From Pedobacter metabolipauper (GTDB lineage: Bacteria; Bacteroidota; Bacteroidia; Sphingobacteriales; Sphingobacteriaceae): 64,000 bases of DNA. Numbering within the stretch: the stretch's first letter is position 1; the number at the start of each line of letters is the position of its first letter. The translations under genes and the position numbers were made by a program. A model generated the notes under the pieces. It was not told the DNA's origin. It worked only from the letters and a program-made list of their open reading frames with translations, and did no database searches. This document shows, piece by piece, positions 53,566 to 61,876 of this stretch. The stretch lies in NCBI RefSeq assembly GCF_004362715.1, contig NZ_SNYC01000004.1, positions 372,001 to 436,000 of the forward strand, given 5' to 3'.

Positions 53566-53964
53566 ATGAAACTACAGCAAAAGATAGCATTAAGCCTGTG
53601 TGCTTTTTACCTGATCAGCGTGATCGGGATTGCTATGAATATGCACTATTGCAGCGGGAAACTTTCTTCGGTCCGCTTTACAGAAACCGCTAAGTGTGCC
53701 GCCTGTAAATCAGAGAAAACAGTCAAAGGAACCCACGATTGCTGTAAAACTACTGAAATTGATGCAAAGGTTAAAGACAGTCATGAACCTGGATCTAAGA
53801 TCAGGCTTCCGTTTAACTTTAGTATTGAATTATTTATAGCCCCCTTTGTCTTTGAATTATTTAAAGATCTGCTGCCAAATCTATTCAGTAAAGCAGAAAA
53901 TAAAGCGCCCCCCCTTTCATCAATTATTTCCCTTCACGTTTACAATTGCGTTTTCAGAAATTAA
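53566..53964 (+). CDS. HYC_CC_PP family protein
   Basis: The 132-residue protein has an N-terminal hydrophobic segment (about 7-28) and the three motifs that name the family: HYC in MNMHYCSGKL, CC in THDCCKTTE and PP in NKAPPLSS. A CAAC pair (KCAACKSEK) is also present. The Cys/His-rich part suggests metal binding in the periplasm, and the family is often found near metal-resistance genes in Bacteroidota. It opens a plus-strand group with an HMA protein and a barrel-like protein. Confidence 0.85.
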   Translation: MKLQQKIALSLCAFYLISVIGIAMNMHYCSGKLSSVRFTETAKCAACKSEKTVKGTHDCCKTTEIDAKVKDSHEPGSKIRLPFNFSIELFIAPFVFELFKDLLPNLFSKAENKAPPLSSIISLHVYNCVFRN

Positions 53965-54045
53965 GATCAGTAATAATTTTAGCGAACAATTACGGGATAT
54001 AGTCTTGTAATGGCATTATTTTATTCACGATTTAAAATTTTACAG

Positions 54046-54585
54046 ATGAAAACCATCTTCAAATATCTAAGTATATTTATCATACTTTTAATTACAAAAG
54101 CAGCCTCCGCTCAGCAAATATCTTCAGCAGAATTACAGGTAACCGGCTTAACATGTTCCATGTGCTCACAGGCAACCGAAAAATCATTGAGAACATTAGA
54201 CTTTATTGAATCTATTAAACCAGACCTCAATAAGAACCTTTTTGCAATCAGCTTCAAAAAGGGTAAAACGGTAAATATGGATTTGATCCGGAAAAAGGTT
54301 CAGGATGCAGGCTTTTCTATTGGAAACCTCAGCGCTGTATTTAATTTTGACAACCTTAAAGTAGATAACAACGGACAGGCAATGGTTGGAAATGCCGTTT
54401 ACAAAGTGCTGAATGCGAAGAGCAAGACCCTAAACGGAGAGGTAAAAGTAAATGTGGTCGATAAGAACTTCATTTCAGGATCAGCCTTTAAGCAAAAATC
54501 AAATCAGTTTAAGGAAGATAGCTATGCAACAGGATTTGGAACAGTAAATGGTAAAAAGACCAGGATCTACCATTTAACCATTTAG
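54046..54585 (+). CDS. Secreted heavy-metal-associated (HMA) domain protein
   Basis: The 179-residue protein has a signal peptide (residues 1-22, ending AASAQ) and an HMA domain (about 27-90) with the metal motif TGLTCSMCSQATEKSL. The C-terminal half (about 95-179) has no family I recognise and is rich in Lys and Asn. Copper or another soft metal is the likely ligand, judged by CxxC. The ATG at 54046 starts at the signal peptide; an upstream in-frame ATG is not favoured. The next gene starts 6 nt downstream. Confidence 0.85.
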   Translation: MKTIFKYLSIFIILLITKAASAQQISSAELQVTGLTCSMCSQATEKSLRTLDFIESIKPDLNKNLFAISFKKGKTVNMDLIRKKVQDAGFSIGNLSAVFNFDNLKVDNNGQAMVGNAVYKVLNAKSKTLNGEVKVNVVDKNFISGSAFKQKSNQFKEDSYATGFGTVNGKKTRIYHLTI

Positions 54586-54591
54586 CGGCTA

Positions 54592-55398
54592 ATGAAGTTT
54601 TTATATTTTTTAGCTGCATTGGTTATAGGAACCAGTGCAGCTAAATCGCAGGAGCTGTATATCTTTACAGAGCCTGCAAGCAATATGCCCGCTAAATCCA
54701 TCGGGGTCAGACTAACGAACGAAGGCATGTTCAGTTCGGGATATAACAGCAGGACCATACCAGAGGTGATGTTTGGTTTTAATAAAAACCTGATGGGGCA
54801 TGCACAGGGCTTTTTCTCAGACATGGATGGCCGTTACAAACTGGAGGGAGGAAGCCTGTATGCCAAATACCGCGTGCTTTCAATAGATAATTTAAAAAGC
54901 CATTTTCGGGCAGCCCTTTTTGCAAGGGTCAGCAGCAGCAGCCGGCCAACATACACGGAAGATATCAACCTGGAGGGAGACAACAGTGGCTTTCAAACCG
55001 GCTTAATCGTTACCCAATTGCTGCATAAGCTTGCCTTGTCAGGAACCCTGAGTTATGCAAAAGCATTTGAAGATCGCGAAAAGCAAATCGCAGAAATGCC
55101 TCAGCCCGATCAAATGCTTGGCTACAGTGTATCATCCGGGTATTTGCTTTTACCGTTTGTATATAAGGACTATGGACAGCCAAACCTTAATCTTTATTTT
55201 GAGGTGCTTGGAAAAACAAACCCGGTCAATGGAAGATCGTATGTAGATCTTGCCCCGGCAGTACAAGTGGTGTTGAATAGCAGGACCCGGATTGATCTTG
55301 GATACCGGTTTGAGGTTGCAGGAAATATGGCACACCGGTATACCAGAAATATGTACCTGGCGCGTGTAGAGTTTAATTTTTTTAATGTTTTGAAATAA
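54592..55398 (+). CDS. Putative outer-membrane beta-barrel protein
   Basis: The 268-residue protein has a signal peptide ending AAKSQ and alternating beta-strand patterns throughout (for example KLEGGSLYAKYRVLSI, LNLYFEVLGKTN and RIDLGYRFEVAG), ending in an aromatic residue-rich strand YLARVEFNFFNVLK. This fits an outer-membrane barrel, though I recognise no named family. It is 6 nt after the HMA gene and is presumably part of the same metal-related transcript. Confidence 0.7.
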   Translation: MKFLYFLAALVIGTSAAKSQELYIFTEPASNMPAKSIGVRLTNEGMFSSGYNSRTIPEVMFGFNKNLMGHAQGFFSDMDGRYKLEGGSLYAKYRVLSIDNLKSHFRAALFARVSSSSRPTYTEDINLEGDNSGFQTGLIVTQLLHKLALSGTLSYAKAFEDREKQIAEMPQPDQMLGYSVSSGYLLLPFVYKDYGQPNLNLYFEVLGKTNPVNGRSYVDLAPAVQVVLNSRTRIDLGYRFEVAGNMAHRYTRNMYLARVEFNFFNVLK

Positions 55399-55450
55399 TA
55401 CAGCCATTCATTTCTTATCATACATCAATGAACACGCTTTTTATTCGTTC

Positions 55451-55458
55451 TATATTTG
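55451..55458 (+). promoter_or_regulatory. -7 promoter element of the yceI-like gene
   Basis: TATATTTG matches TAnnTTTG, 20 nt before the ATG. No -33 TTG is visible. Confidence 0.4.
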
Positions 55459-55478
55459 TAAATCAAAACTCAAAAAAT

Positions 55479-56051
55479 ATGAAAAGATTATTTTTATTCC
55501 TGGTTGCCGTTTCAATCAGTGCAGCGTCATTCGCTCAAACTAAATGGACTGTAGATCCAATGCACTCTTTTGTGAACTTCTCCGTAAAACATATGGGAAT
55601 TTCTTTTGTAGATGGTTCATTCAAAAAATTTGATGGAACGGTTACAGCAGCAAAACCTGATTTAACAGATGCAGCAATTAGCTTCACGGTGGATGTAAAC
55701 AGCATCAGTACCAGTGTTGAGCCACGCGACAAGCATTTAAAAACAGATGATTTTTTCAATGCTGAAGCTTACCCAACCATGAAATTTGAAAGTACTTCTT
55801 TCAAAAAATTAAAAGGCGATACTTATGAACTAAATGGAAAATTAACCATTCGTGACGTAACTAAAGACGTTAAGTTCAGCGTAGTATTTGGTGGAACAGC
55901 TAAAGATCAGCAAGGAAATTCAAAAGCCGGATTTGCAGCAACAACAACCATCAACAGGTTAGATTACAACATTAAATACGATCCAACAGGAATGGGCGTA
56001 GCTAAAGATGTAAAGATCACCTTGAACCTGGAATTTGCACAAGCAAAATAA
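55479..56051 (+). CDS. YceI family lipocalin-like protein
   Basis: The 190-residue secreted protein (signal peptide ending SAASFA) has the YceI lipid-binding barrel: WTVDPMHSFVNFSVKHMGI, SFTVDVNSISTSVEPRDKHL, and KFESTSFKKLKGDTYELNGK. Family members bind isoprenoids or respond to stress. The ATG at 55479 is chosen because it starts the signal peptide and lies after the promoter box. It has its own promoter box and terminator, so it is probably a separate unit from the metal genes. Confidence 0.93.
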   Translation: MKRLFLFLVAVSISAASFAQTKWTVDPMHSFVNFSVKHMGISFVDGSFKKFDGTVTAAKPDLTDAAISFTVDVNSISTSVEPRDKHLKTDDFFNAEAYPTMKFESTSFKKLKGDTYELNGKLTIRDVTKDVKFSVVFGGTAKDQQGNSKAGFAATTTINRLDYNIKYDPTGMGVAKDVKITLNLEFAQAK

Positions 56052-56064
56052 ATAAAATTTCGAA

Positions 56065-56101
56065 GGTCCGGGATTCAGTTTCCGGATCTTTATCATTTTA
56101 A
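56065..56101 (+). terminator. Terminator of the yceI-like gene
   Basis: A 7-bp stem with one G-U pair (56065-56071 with 56082-56088, 10-nt loop) is followed by a T-rich stretch. Confidence 0.7.
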
Positions 56102-56143
56102 TTAATTGCCGCCTTTATTACCAAATCCATAATTCCAACCCAT

Positions 56144-56971
56144 ATGTCAAACCTGTCTCAATTTAAAACATTTACGGGAAATCTTCCGGTTCAGGAAAAC
56201 CTCATGCCTGTATTGTTTATTGGCCATGGCTCTCCTATGAATGGAATTGAAGACAATGAGTTTAGTGCAACCTGGGCTAAAATGGCTCAGGATATTCCAA
56301 CACCAACAGCGGTGCTTGTCGTCTCTGCCCACTGGTTTACCAGGGGCACGCACATCACGTCTATGGATTTCCCCCAGACCATTCATGATTTTGGAGGTTT
56401 TCCTAAAGAACTTTTCGATGTCGTATATCCGGCACCCGGAAGTCCGGATCTTGCCGCAGAAACAGCCAGCCTGATCCATACAACCACCCTGGGTTTAGAT
56501 CACGATTGGGGCCTGGATCATGGAGCCTGGACCGTAGTACGTCATATGTATCCGCAGGCAAATATTCCAGTACTGCAATTGAGCATTGATTATACCAAAG
56601 ATGCCGAATATCATTATGAGTTAGCCAAAGAGATCTATCAGCTGCGCAGAAAAGGAGTGCTGATCCTTGGCAGCGGAAATATGGTACACAATCTTCGCAT
56701 CATGAATTGGGAAATGATCCACGGCGGTGGCTATGACTGGGCGTTACAAATAAACGATACCTTCAAGAGCCTGATCTTAAATAACGATCATAAACCGCTA
56801 ATGTCCTATCAAACACTTGGAAAAGAAGCCTTACTGGCCATTCCAACACCAGAACACTATCTGCCATTGATGTATACACTGGGCTTAAAAGGAGCGCATG
56901 AACACGTGTCTTTGTTTAACGATAAGGCAATTGGAGGTTCATTAACCATGACATCGGTACGCGTCGGTTAA
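56144..56971 (+). CDS. Extradiol ring-cleavage dioxygenase (YgiD/DOPA dioxygenase-like)
   Basis: The 275-residue LigB-type protein has the metal-binding start PVLFIGHGSPMNG, VLVVSAHWFTRGTHI, the conserved LDHGAWTVVRHMYP and ILGSGNMVHNLR. YgiD of E. coli cleaves DOPA at the 4,5 bond; the natural substrate here is unknown. It is monocistronic by position, after the yceI terminator and before a 153-nt gap. Confidence 0.9.
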   Translation: MSNLSQFKTFTGNLPVQENLMPVLFIGHGSPMNGIEDNEFSATWAKMAQDIPTPTAVLVVSAHWFTRGTHITSMDFPQTIHDFGGFPKELFDVVYPAPGSPDLAAETASLIHTTTLGLDHDWGLDHGAWTVVRHMYPQANIPVLQLSIDYTKDAEYHYELAKEIYQLRRKGVLILGSGNMVHNLRIMNWEMIHGGGYDWALQINDTFKSLILNNDHKPLMSYQTLGKEALLAIPTPEHYLPLMYTLGLKGAHEHVSLFNDKAIGGSLTMTSVRVG

Positions 56972-57124
56972 GTTTCACTTTAAAACCGCATCTTTTTATA
57001 CATTATAAACTGATTATTACTTGCTTTTATATGTTAAAATAAGTTAAACAAATTTATTCTTAACAGATTTCGTATTTAATTGAAATCCAATTGTGGATAT
57101 TGCATCTATAAATAAATGTACAAA

Positions 57125-58348
57125 ATGAAAAGGGGATTTTTACTCGTTGCAGCAGGAATACTATTGGCACAAGTGGGGAGTGCCCAAACTATAAAAACCG
57201 GGGTTTTGGTCATTGGAAATGGTAACAGCGCCGTTGGGGCAGCAATCCAGTCTTCAGTTTCAGGCGTTAAAACGGTCATACTAATGAAAGAAGCAGGTTT
57301 TGAGAGCCCTCCTTTCTCAAACGGACAGGTGTCAGGTTTGGCTGCCGACCTTTTAAAAAGAAAGCAAGCATCCCCTTCATCCAACATCAATGACGTATTG
57401 AAAATCTGGACAGACAGCCTTAAAAACTTAACCGTAATTAAGAATACGCCCTTTACAAAACTAAAAAGATCAGGAAGTGGCTGGAGTGTTCAGTTAAGCA
57501 ATGGAAAGAGCATTAAAGCACAAGTATTGATCCATGCCGACAGATCCGGATCAGTAGATGCGGCGTTACAGCTTCAAAAGGTACAGCAACAATGGGAAAC
57601 ACTAAATTATGAAACCAATACCTACAGAACCAGCATCGCTGCGGGAACAGGGTCAAATGGAACAGGTACAACTATTCTTTCCTTATATCAGCTGTTTCTG
57701 CCCGATCAGGAAAACCTGATTGTATTAAATACCGAAAGCCAAAGCATTACAGCCGGTCAGGCAGCAGGCGCAACGGCAGCCTATGCTGTATTCTTTAAGG
57801 CTAAAACATCGAAATCCAATTTAAAGACCATTCAGGGAGAACTCATCAATTATAAGCTTTCGGTAATGCCATTTACAGATGTTAGTAGCCTGGATAGTAA
57901 CTGGAAATCCATCCAGTTCATTGGACTATCCGGGTTTTTAAAGGCAGACCTTTCAAGTGCTGATCGCGGTGAGAGCGTTAAGAGCATTAAGAGCACAGAA
58001 AATAACGGACAGGCTACAGCGATATTTGGACCCGATAAACTCGTTTCGGCAGCGGAGATTGCACCAACAGTAAAAGAATATTACTATAAAGCCCAGATTT
58101 GGTTTGATGACTATAAGCAGTCAGATATGACAATTGGTGCTACACTGGGCCTCATTTGTTTTGTTGGAAATAAATCACTGGAAAACACCAGGAACGAAGT
58201 GATTAAAAAGTGGGGTACTGTGTATCACTTCAAAACTGCTTTCGACGAGAAAAGAAGCATCAGCAGAAGGGAGTTTTCTGTATTGGTTAATGAATATTTG
58301 AAACCGTTTAATGTGAACATAGACAACCGGGGAAGAGTGCTCAGATAG
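57125..58348 (+). CDS. Secreted FAD-dependent oxidoreductase-like protein, reduced
   Basis: The 407-residue protein has a signal peptide ending GSAQT, then a Rossmann-like start VLVIGNGNSAVGAAI and a C-terminal GQAAGATAAYAV that resemble the two ends of the FAD_oxidored (PF12831-like) family. The usual GxGxxG appears as GNGNSA, so the last glycine is replaced. The middle part is short and the enzyme may be degraded or specialised. The final part (about 330-407) has a separate helical region. It heads the secreted peptidase block. The ATG at 57125 is preferred to 57116 because it opens the signal peptide directly. Confidence 0.65.
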   Translation: MKRGFLLVAAGILLAQVGSAQTIKTGVLVIGNGNSAVGAAIQSSVSGVKTVILMKEAGFESPPFSNGQVSGLAADLLKRKQASPSSNINDVLKIWTDSLKNLTVIKNTPFTKLKRSGSGWSVQLSNGKSIKAQVLIHADRSGSVDAALQLQKVQQQWETLNYETNTYRTSIAAGTGSNGTGTTILSLYQLFLPDQENLIVLNTESQSITAGQAAGATAAYAVFFKAKTSKSNLKTIQGELINYKLSVMPFTDVSSLDSNWKSIQFIGLSGFLKADLSSADRGESVKSIKSTENNGQATAIFGPDKLVSAAEIAPTVKEYYYKAQIWFDDYKQSDMTIGATLGLICFVGNKSLENTRNEVIKKWGTVYHFKTAFDEKRSISRREFSVLVNEYLKPFNVNIDNRGRVLR

Positions 58349-58431
58349 GCTCTGTAACATTTATAACACCTACAGTTCCTGTGGTTTAGGTACGTGCTTT
58401 TTTCTATAAATTGCACCATAACCTAAACATA

Positions 58432-60075
58432 ATGAAGAAATTCTACTTTTTTAACCTCTTTTTTCTGCTCTTTGTATGCAGGTCTTTTGCACAGGGCCAG
58501 CAGGATTATAGCACAAATGCAATTCTGGCCCAAAGAGTTAAGGCCCTCTCAGAAAAATACCCGCAATGGGTTAAATCCAAATCTTTAACACAAACGGCAG
58601 GCGGAAAAGAAATTTGGATGCTTACCATCGGCTCCGGTAAAACAGAGACAAAGCCTGCCATTGCTGTGGTTGGTGGTGTGGAAGGCAAGCACCTCTTAGG
58701 CGTGGAAATGGCAATTGGCTTTGCTGAGAAATTGATGTCGGGTATAGCAACAGACAGTATAAAAACATTGCTTACCCAACAAACGTATTATGTTTTTCCA
58801 AACATGAGTCCCGATGCCACAGAACAATACTTTGCTAAGGTTAAAAATGAACGCAGCGGTAACGCCATAAAAACAGATGATGACCGCGATGGCAGCCTTG
58901 ATGAAGACGATGCAGATGATCTGGATGGCAATGGAAAGATCACCTGGATGCGGATTTTGGACCCAACAGGTAAATACAAACTTAATCCGGATGACCCAAG
59001 GTCGTTATTAACAGCTGATGCAGCAAAAGCAGAAAGTGGTACGTACCGTCTGTTGCCAGAAGGTATAGATAACGATAAAGACGGCACATTCAATGAAGAT
59101 GGCGCAGGAGGGGTACATTTCAACAAAAACTCAAGTTATAATTTTAAGGCCTTTATTCCCGGAGCAGGAGAATATGCTGTTTCTGAGAAAGAGAACAGGG
59201 CGCTGTTTGATTTTCTTTTTGACGCGTTTAACGTCTATGCCGTGGTTACTTTTGGTCCGGTAAATAATCTTTCTGCCCCGGTACAGTTCAATCCGTCAGG
59301 AATAGCCAAGCGGATCATAACAAGCTGGTATGATGCTGATGCAAAAACAAACGCATTGGTGTCTGAACGCTATAATAAAATAACAAAAACCAAAGATGCT
59401 CCAAAGACACAAGCAGAAAATGGTGATTTTTCTCAATGGGCCTATTTTCATTACGGCCGTTTGAGTTTCAGTACGCCAGGATGGTGGGTGCCTAAAACAA
59501 TGCCGGATTCTGCACGTAAACAAAAAAAGTTTACCAATGAAGATCCAATCCCTAATTATTTGAGATGGGCAGAAGGACAGGGCATCACCAATACGTTTAC
59601 GCCATGGAAAGCAGTTGCTCATCCCGACTTTCCCGGTCAAACGGTAGAAGTTGGGGGTATAGATCCATTTGTTTTAATAAACCCTCCTTATAAAATGGTG
59701 GATGCTATTGTTGCAAAACATACCGATTTCCTGGTTGCACTTGCAGATATGGCCCCTAAGCTTGACTTTATTAATCTTCAAACAGAAAAAGTCTCAGATG
59801 GGCTGACCAGGGTTACCGTAAAAATATTAAATGGAGGAGACTTGTCAACCTATACCAATGTTGGCGACCGCAGTTATTTCTTAAAGAAAATAACTTTAAA
59901 AGTAAATACCAATGCCAGTCAGACGGTAGTAAGCGGACGTAAAACGCAGACCATAGAGAGTATTCAGGGTAAGGATTTTAAAGAGTTTACCTGGCTAATC
60001 AAAGGAAGCGGCAAGGTCACCCTTGAAGCAGGAAGTCCAACAACAGGCAGTAAATCTATTTCGGTAACACTTTAA
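58432..60075 (+). CDS. M14-like protein with swapped zinc motif, probable pseudoenzyme
   Basis: The 547-residue secreted protein (signal peptide ending RSFAQ) aligns with the next gene, an M14 carboxypeptidase. Where that one has H-S-N-E, this one has E84-G-K-H87 (GGVEGKHLLGVE), so HxxE has become ExxH. The third His is lost (FGPVNN instead of YHNN), and the catalytic Glu region reads STPGWW instead of FSNELW. It is therefore probably not a normal zinc peptidase. Two DxDxDG-like calcium loops remain (about 148-169 and 210-225). The next gene begins 7 nt downstream. Confidence 0.88.
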   Translation: MKKFYFFNLFFLLFVCRSFAQGQQDYSTNAILAQRVKALSEKYPQWVKSKSLTQTAGGKEIWMLTIGSGKTETKPAIAVVGGVEGKHLLGVEMAIGFAEKLMSGIATDSIKTLLTQQTYYVFPNMSPDATEQYFAKVKNERSGNAIKTDDDRDGSLDEDDADDLDGNGKITWMRILDPTGKYKLNPDDPRSLLTADAAKAESGTYRLLPEGIDNDKDGTFNEDGAGGVHFNKNSSYNFKAFIPGAGEYAVSEKENRALFDFLFDAFNVYAVVTFGPVNNLSAPVQFNPSGIAKRIITSWYDADAKTNALVSERYNKITKTKDAPKTQAENGDFSQWAYFHYGRLSFSTPGWWVPKTMPDSARKQKKFTNEDPIPNYLRWAEGQGITNTFTPWKAVAHPDFPGQTVEVGGIDPFVLINPPYKMVDAIVAKHTDFLVALADMAPKLDFINLQTEKVSDGLTRVTVKILNGGDLSTYTNVGDRSYFLKKITLKVNTNASQTVVSGRKTQTIESIQGKDFKEFTWLIKGSGKVTLEAGSPTTGSKSISVTL

Positions 60076-60082
60076 TCAGAAC

Positions 60083-61822
60083 ATGACAATGAGAATCAAA
60101 AATACCATTCTTCTGGCTGCGGCGATTTTATGTGCCGGAGTCTTAAAAGCACAAAAGCCGGAAAATATTCTGGCAGCAGTAGGTACGCCGCCAAACCCTA
60201 AAGTCCAGGTAAGCTGGAACCGTTATAATGACTATGCTGCCATTACAGACATCTGTAAAAAAATTGCAGCAGCACATCCAGACCTGGTTAAAATAGAGTC
60301 AATGGGTAAATCCTTTCAGGGAAAAGACCTTTGGGTAATGACCATCACCGATACTAAAGTTGGTCTTGCTGATAAAAAACCAGCCATGTACATAGATGGT
60401 AACATTCACTCCAATGAGATCCAGGGAAGTGAATTTGCATTGTATACCGCATGGTACCTGGCAGAAATGTATGCTTCCGGTAACAAAGCCATACAATCAT
60501 TACTGGGCGAAAAAACATTTTATATCGCACCAACAATAAACCCGGATGCACGGGATAATTTTATCCATGCTGCAAATACGGCACACTCTCCACGAACCGG
60601 CCTCATCCCAATAGACAATGACAGGGACGGGTCAACAAATGAAGATGGTTTCGATGATCTTGATGGAGACGGTCATATTGTGATGATGCGCCGTAAAAAT
60701 GTAAACGGCCGTTATAAGGCAGATCCGGCAGATCCACGGAGAATGATCATGATCAGCAATGAAGAAAAAGGGGAATATGAATTGCTTGGCTCTGAAGGTA
60801 TAGATAATGATGGTGATGGTTTTGTGAATGAAGATGGAGAAGGCGCTTATGATCCCAACCGGGATTGGGGCTGGAACTGGCAGCCAAACTATATTCAAAA
60901 CGGAGCCTATAAATATCCTTTTTCTCTGCCGGAGAACCGGGCTATTGTCGATTTTGTGATGAAACATCCTAACATTGCTGCAGCACAGTCTTACCATAAT
61001 AATGGAGGGATGATCTTAAGGGGGCCGGGAGCACTGGAAGATGTAGATACTTATAATGCACTGGACGTAAGGGTATACGATGCCCTGGGAAAAAAAGGAG
61101 AAGAGATGCTGCCCGGATACAAATACCTGGTGGTTTATAAAGACCTGTATTCTGTTTTTGGCGGTGAACTGGATTGGTTTTATGGAGGACGTGGAATTTA
61201 TACATTTTCAAACGAGCTGTGGACCGGCTATTCCATGTATAATAAAACAGATGGCGAAGACAGCCAAAATCAGTTGTATACGTTCGATAAAGACCTGCTG
61301 ATGAAGGATGCCTTTATAGACTGGCACCCTTACAAACATCCCATGTATGGGGATATTGAGATCGGTGGATTTAAAAAGACCTATACCCGCCTGCATCCCG
61401 GCTTTTTGCTGGAAAGCGATGCACACCGAAATATGGCATTTAGTATTTATCATGCATATAATACACCTAAGCTAAACGTTACCGAGATTGAAGTAAAAGA
61501 TATTGGTGGCGGGCTATCACAAGTCACAGCAATAGTAACCAATGACCGGATGATCCCTACGCATTCCAGCCAGGACGTAAAGAATAACATCGAAACACCA
61601 GATCTTATTTCGTTAACCGGTGGGACCGTTGTTGCAGGTATGATCGTAACCAACCGGGATATGAACTTTACCACAGAGCAAAAACTGGATCCTGCACGCA
61701 TCCGGATCAATAATATCCCTGGAAATGGATATGTAACGGTTCGCTGGCTGGTAAAAGGAGGAACTAAATTTACGGTCAATGTGAGCAGTAAAAAAGGGGG
61801 AACAGCAACTAAAACCAATTAG
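60083..61822 (+). CDS. Secreted M14 zinc carboxypeptidase
   Basis: The 579-residue protein has a signal peptide ending VLKAQ and an intact M14 domain: His109 and Glu112 in IDGNIHSNEIQGSE, His305 in QSYHNNGG, and the catalytic Glu in FSNELWTG. Inside the domain are two Asp-rich calcium-like loops (DNDRDGSTNEDG followed by DDLDGDG, about 176-197, and IDNDGDGFVNEDG, about 239-254). The end (about 470-579) is a beta-rich domain shared with the preceding paralogue. It probably removes residues from peptides outside the inner membrane. An ATG two codons later (60089) is an equally possible start. Confidence 0.9.
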   Translation: MTMRIKNTILLAAAILCAGVLKAQKPENILAAVGTPPNPKVQVSWNRYNDYAAITDICKKIAAAHPDLVKIESMGKSFQGKDLWVMTITDTKVGLADKKPAMYIDGNIHSNEIQGSEFALYTAWYLAEMYASGNKAIQSLLGEKTFYIAPTINPDARDNFIHAANTAHSPRTGLIPIDNDRDGSTNEDGFDDLDGDGHIVMMRRKNVNGRYKADPADPRRMIMISNEEKGEYELLGSEGIDNDGDGFVNEDGEGAYDPNRDWGWNWQPNYIQNGAYKYPFSLPENRAIVDFVMKHPNIAAAQSYHNNGGMILRGPGALEDVDTYNALDVRVYDALGKKGEEMLPGYKYLVVYKDLYSVFGGELDWFYGGRGIYTFSNELWTGYSMYNKTDGEDSQNQLYTFDKDLLMKDAFIDWHPYKHPMYGDIEIGGFKKTYTRLHPGFLLESDAHRNMAFSIYHAYNTPKLNVTEIEVKDIGGGLSQVTAIVTNDRMIPTHSSQDVKNNIETPDLISLTGGTVVAGMIVTNRDMNFTTEQKLDPARIRINNIPGNGYVTVRWLVKGGTKFTVNVSSKKGGTATKTN

Positions 61823-61876
61823 ACATACCATTCAACTTAATAGATCCATCATCTTTACCAAACAAACTATATCAAA

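Noticed and set aside
56890..56915. Further CACGTG-containing motifs as parS
   Set aside because: Here and near 15423 the flanks do not match the parS half-sites.
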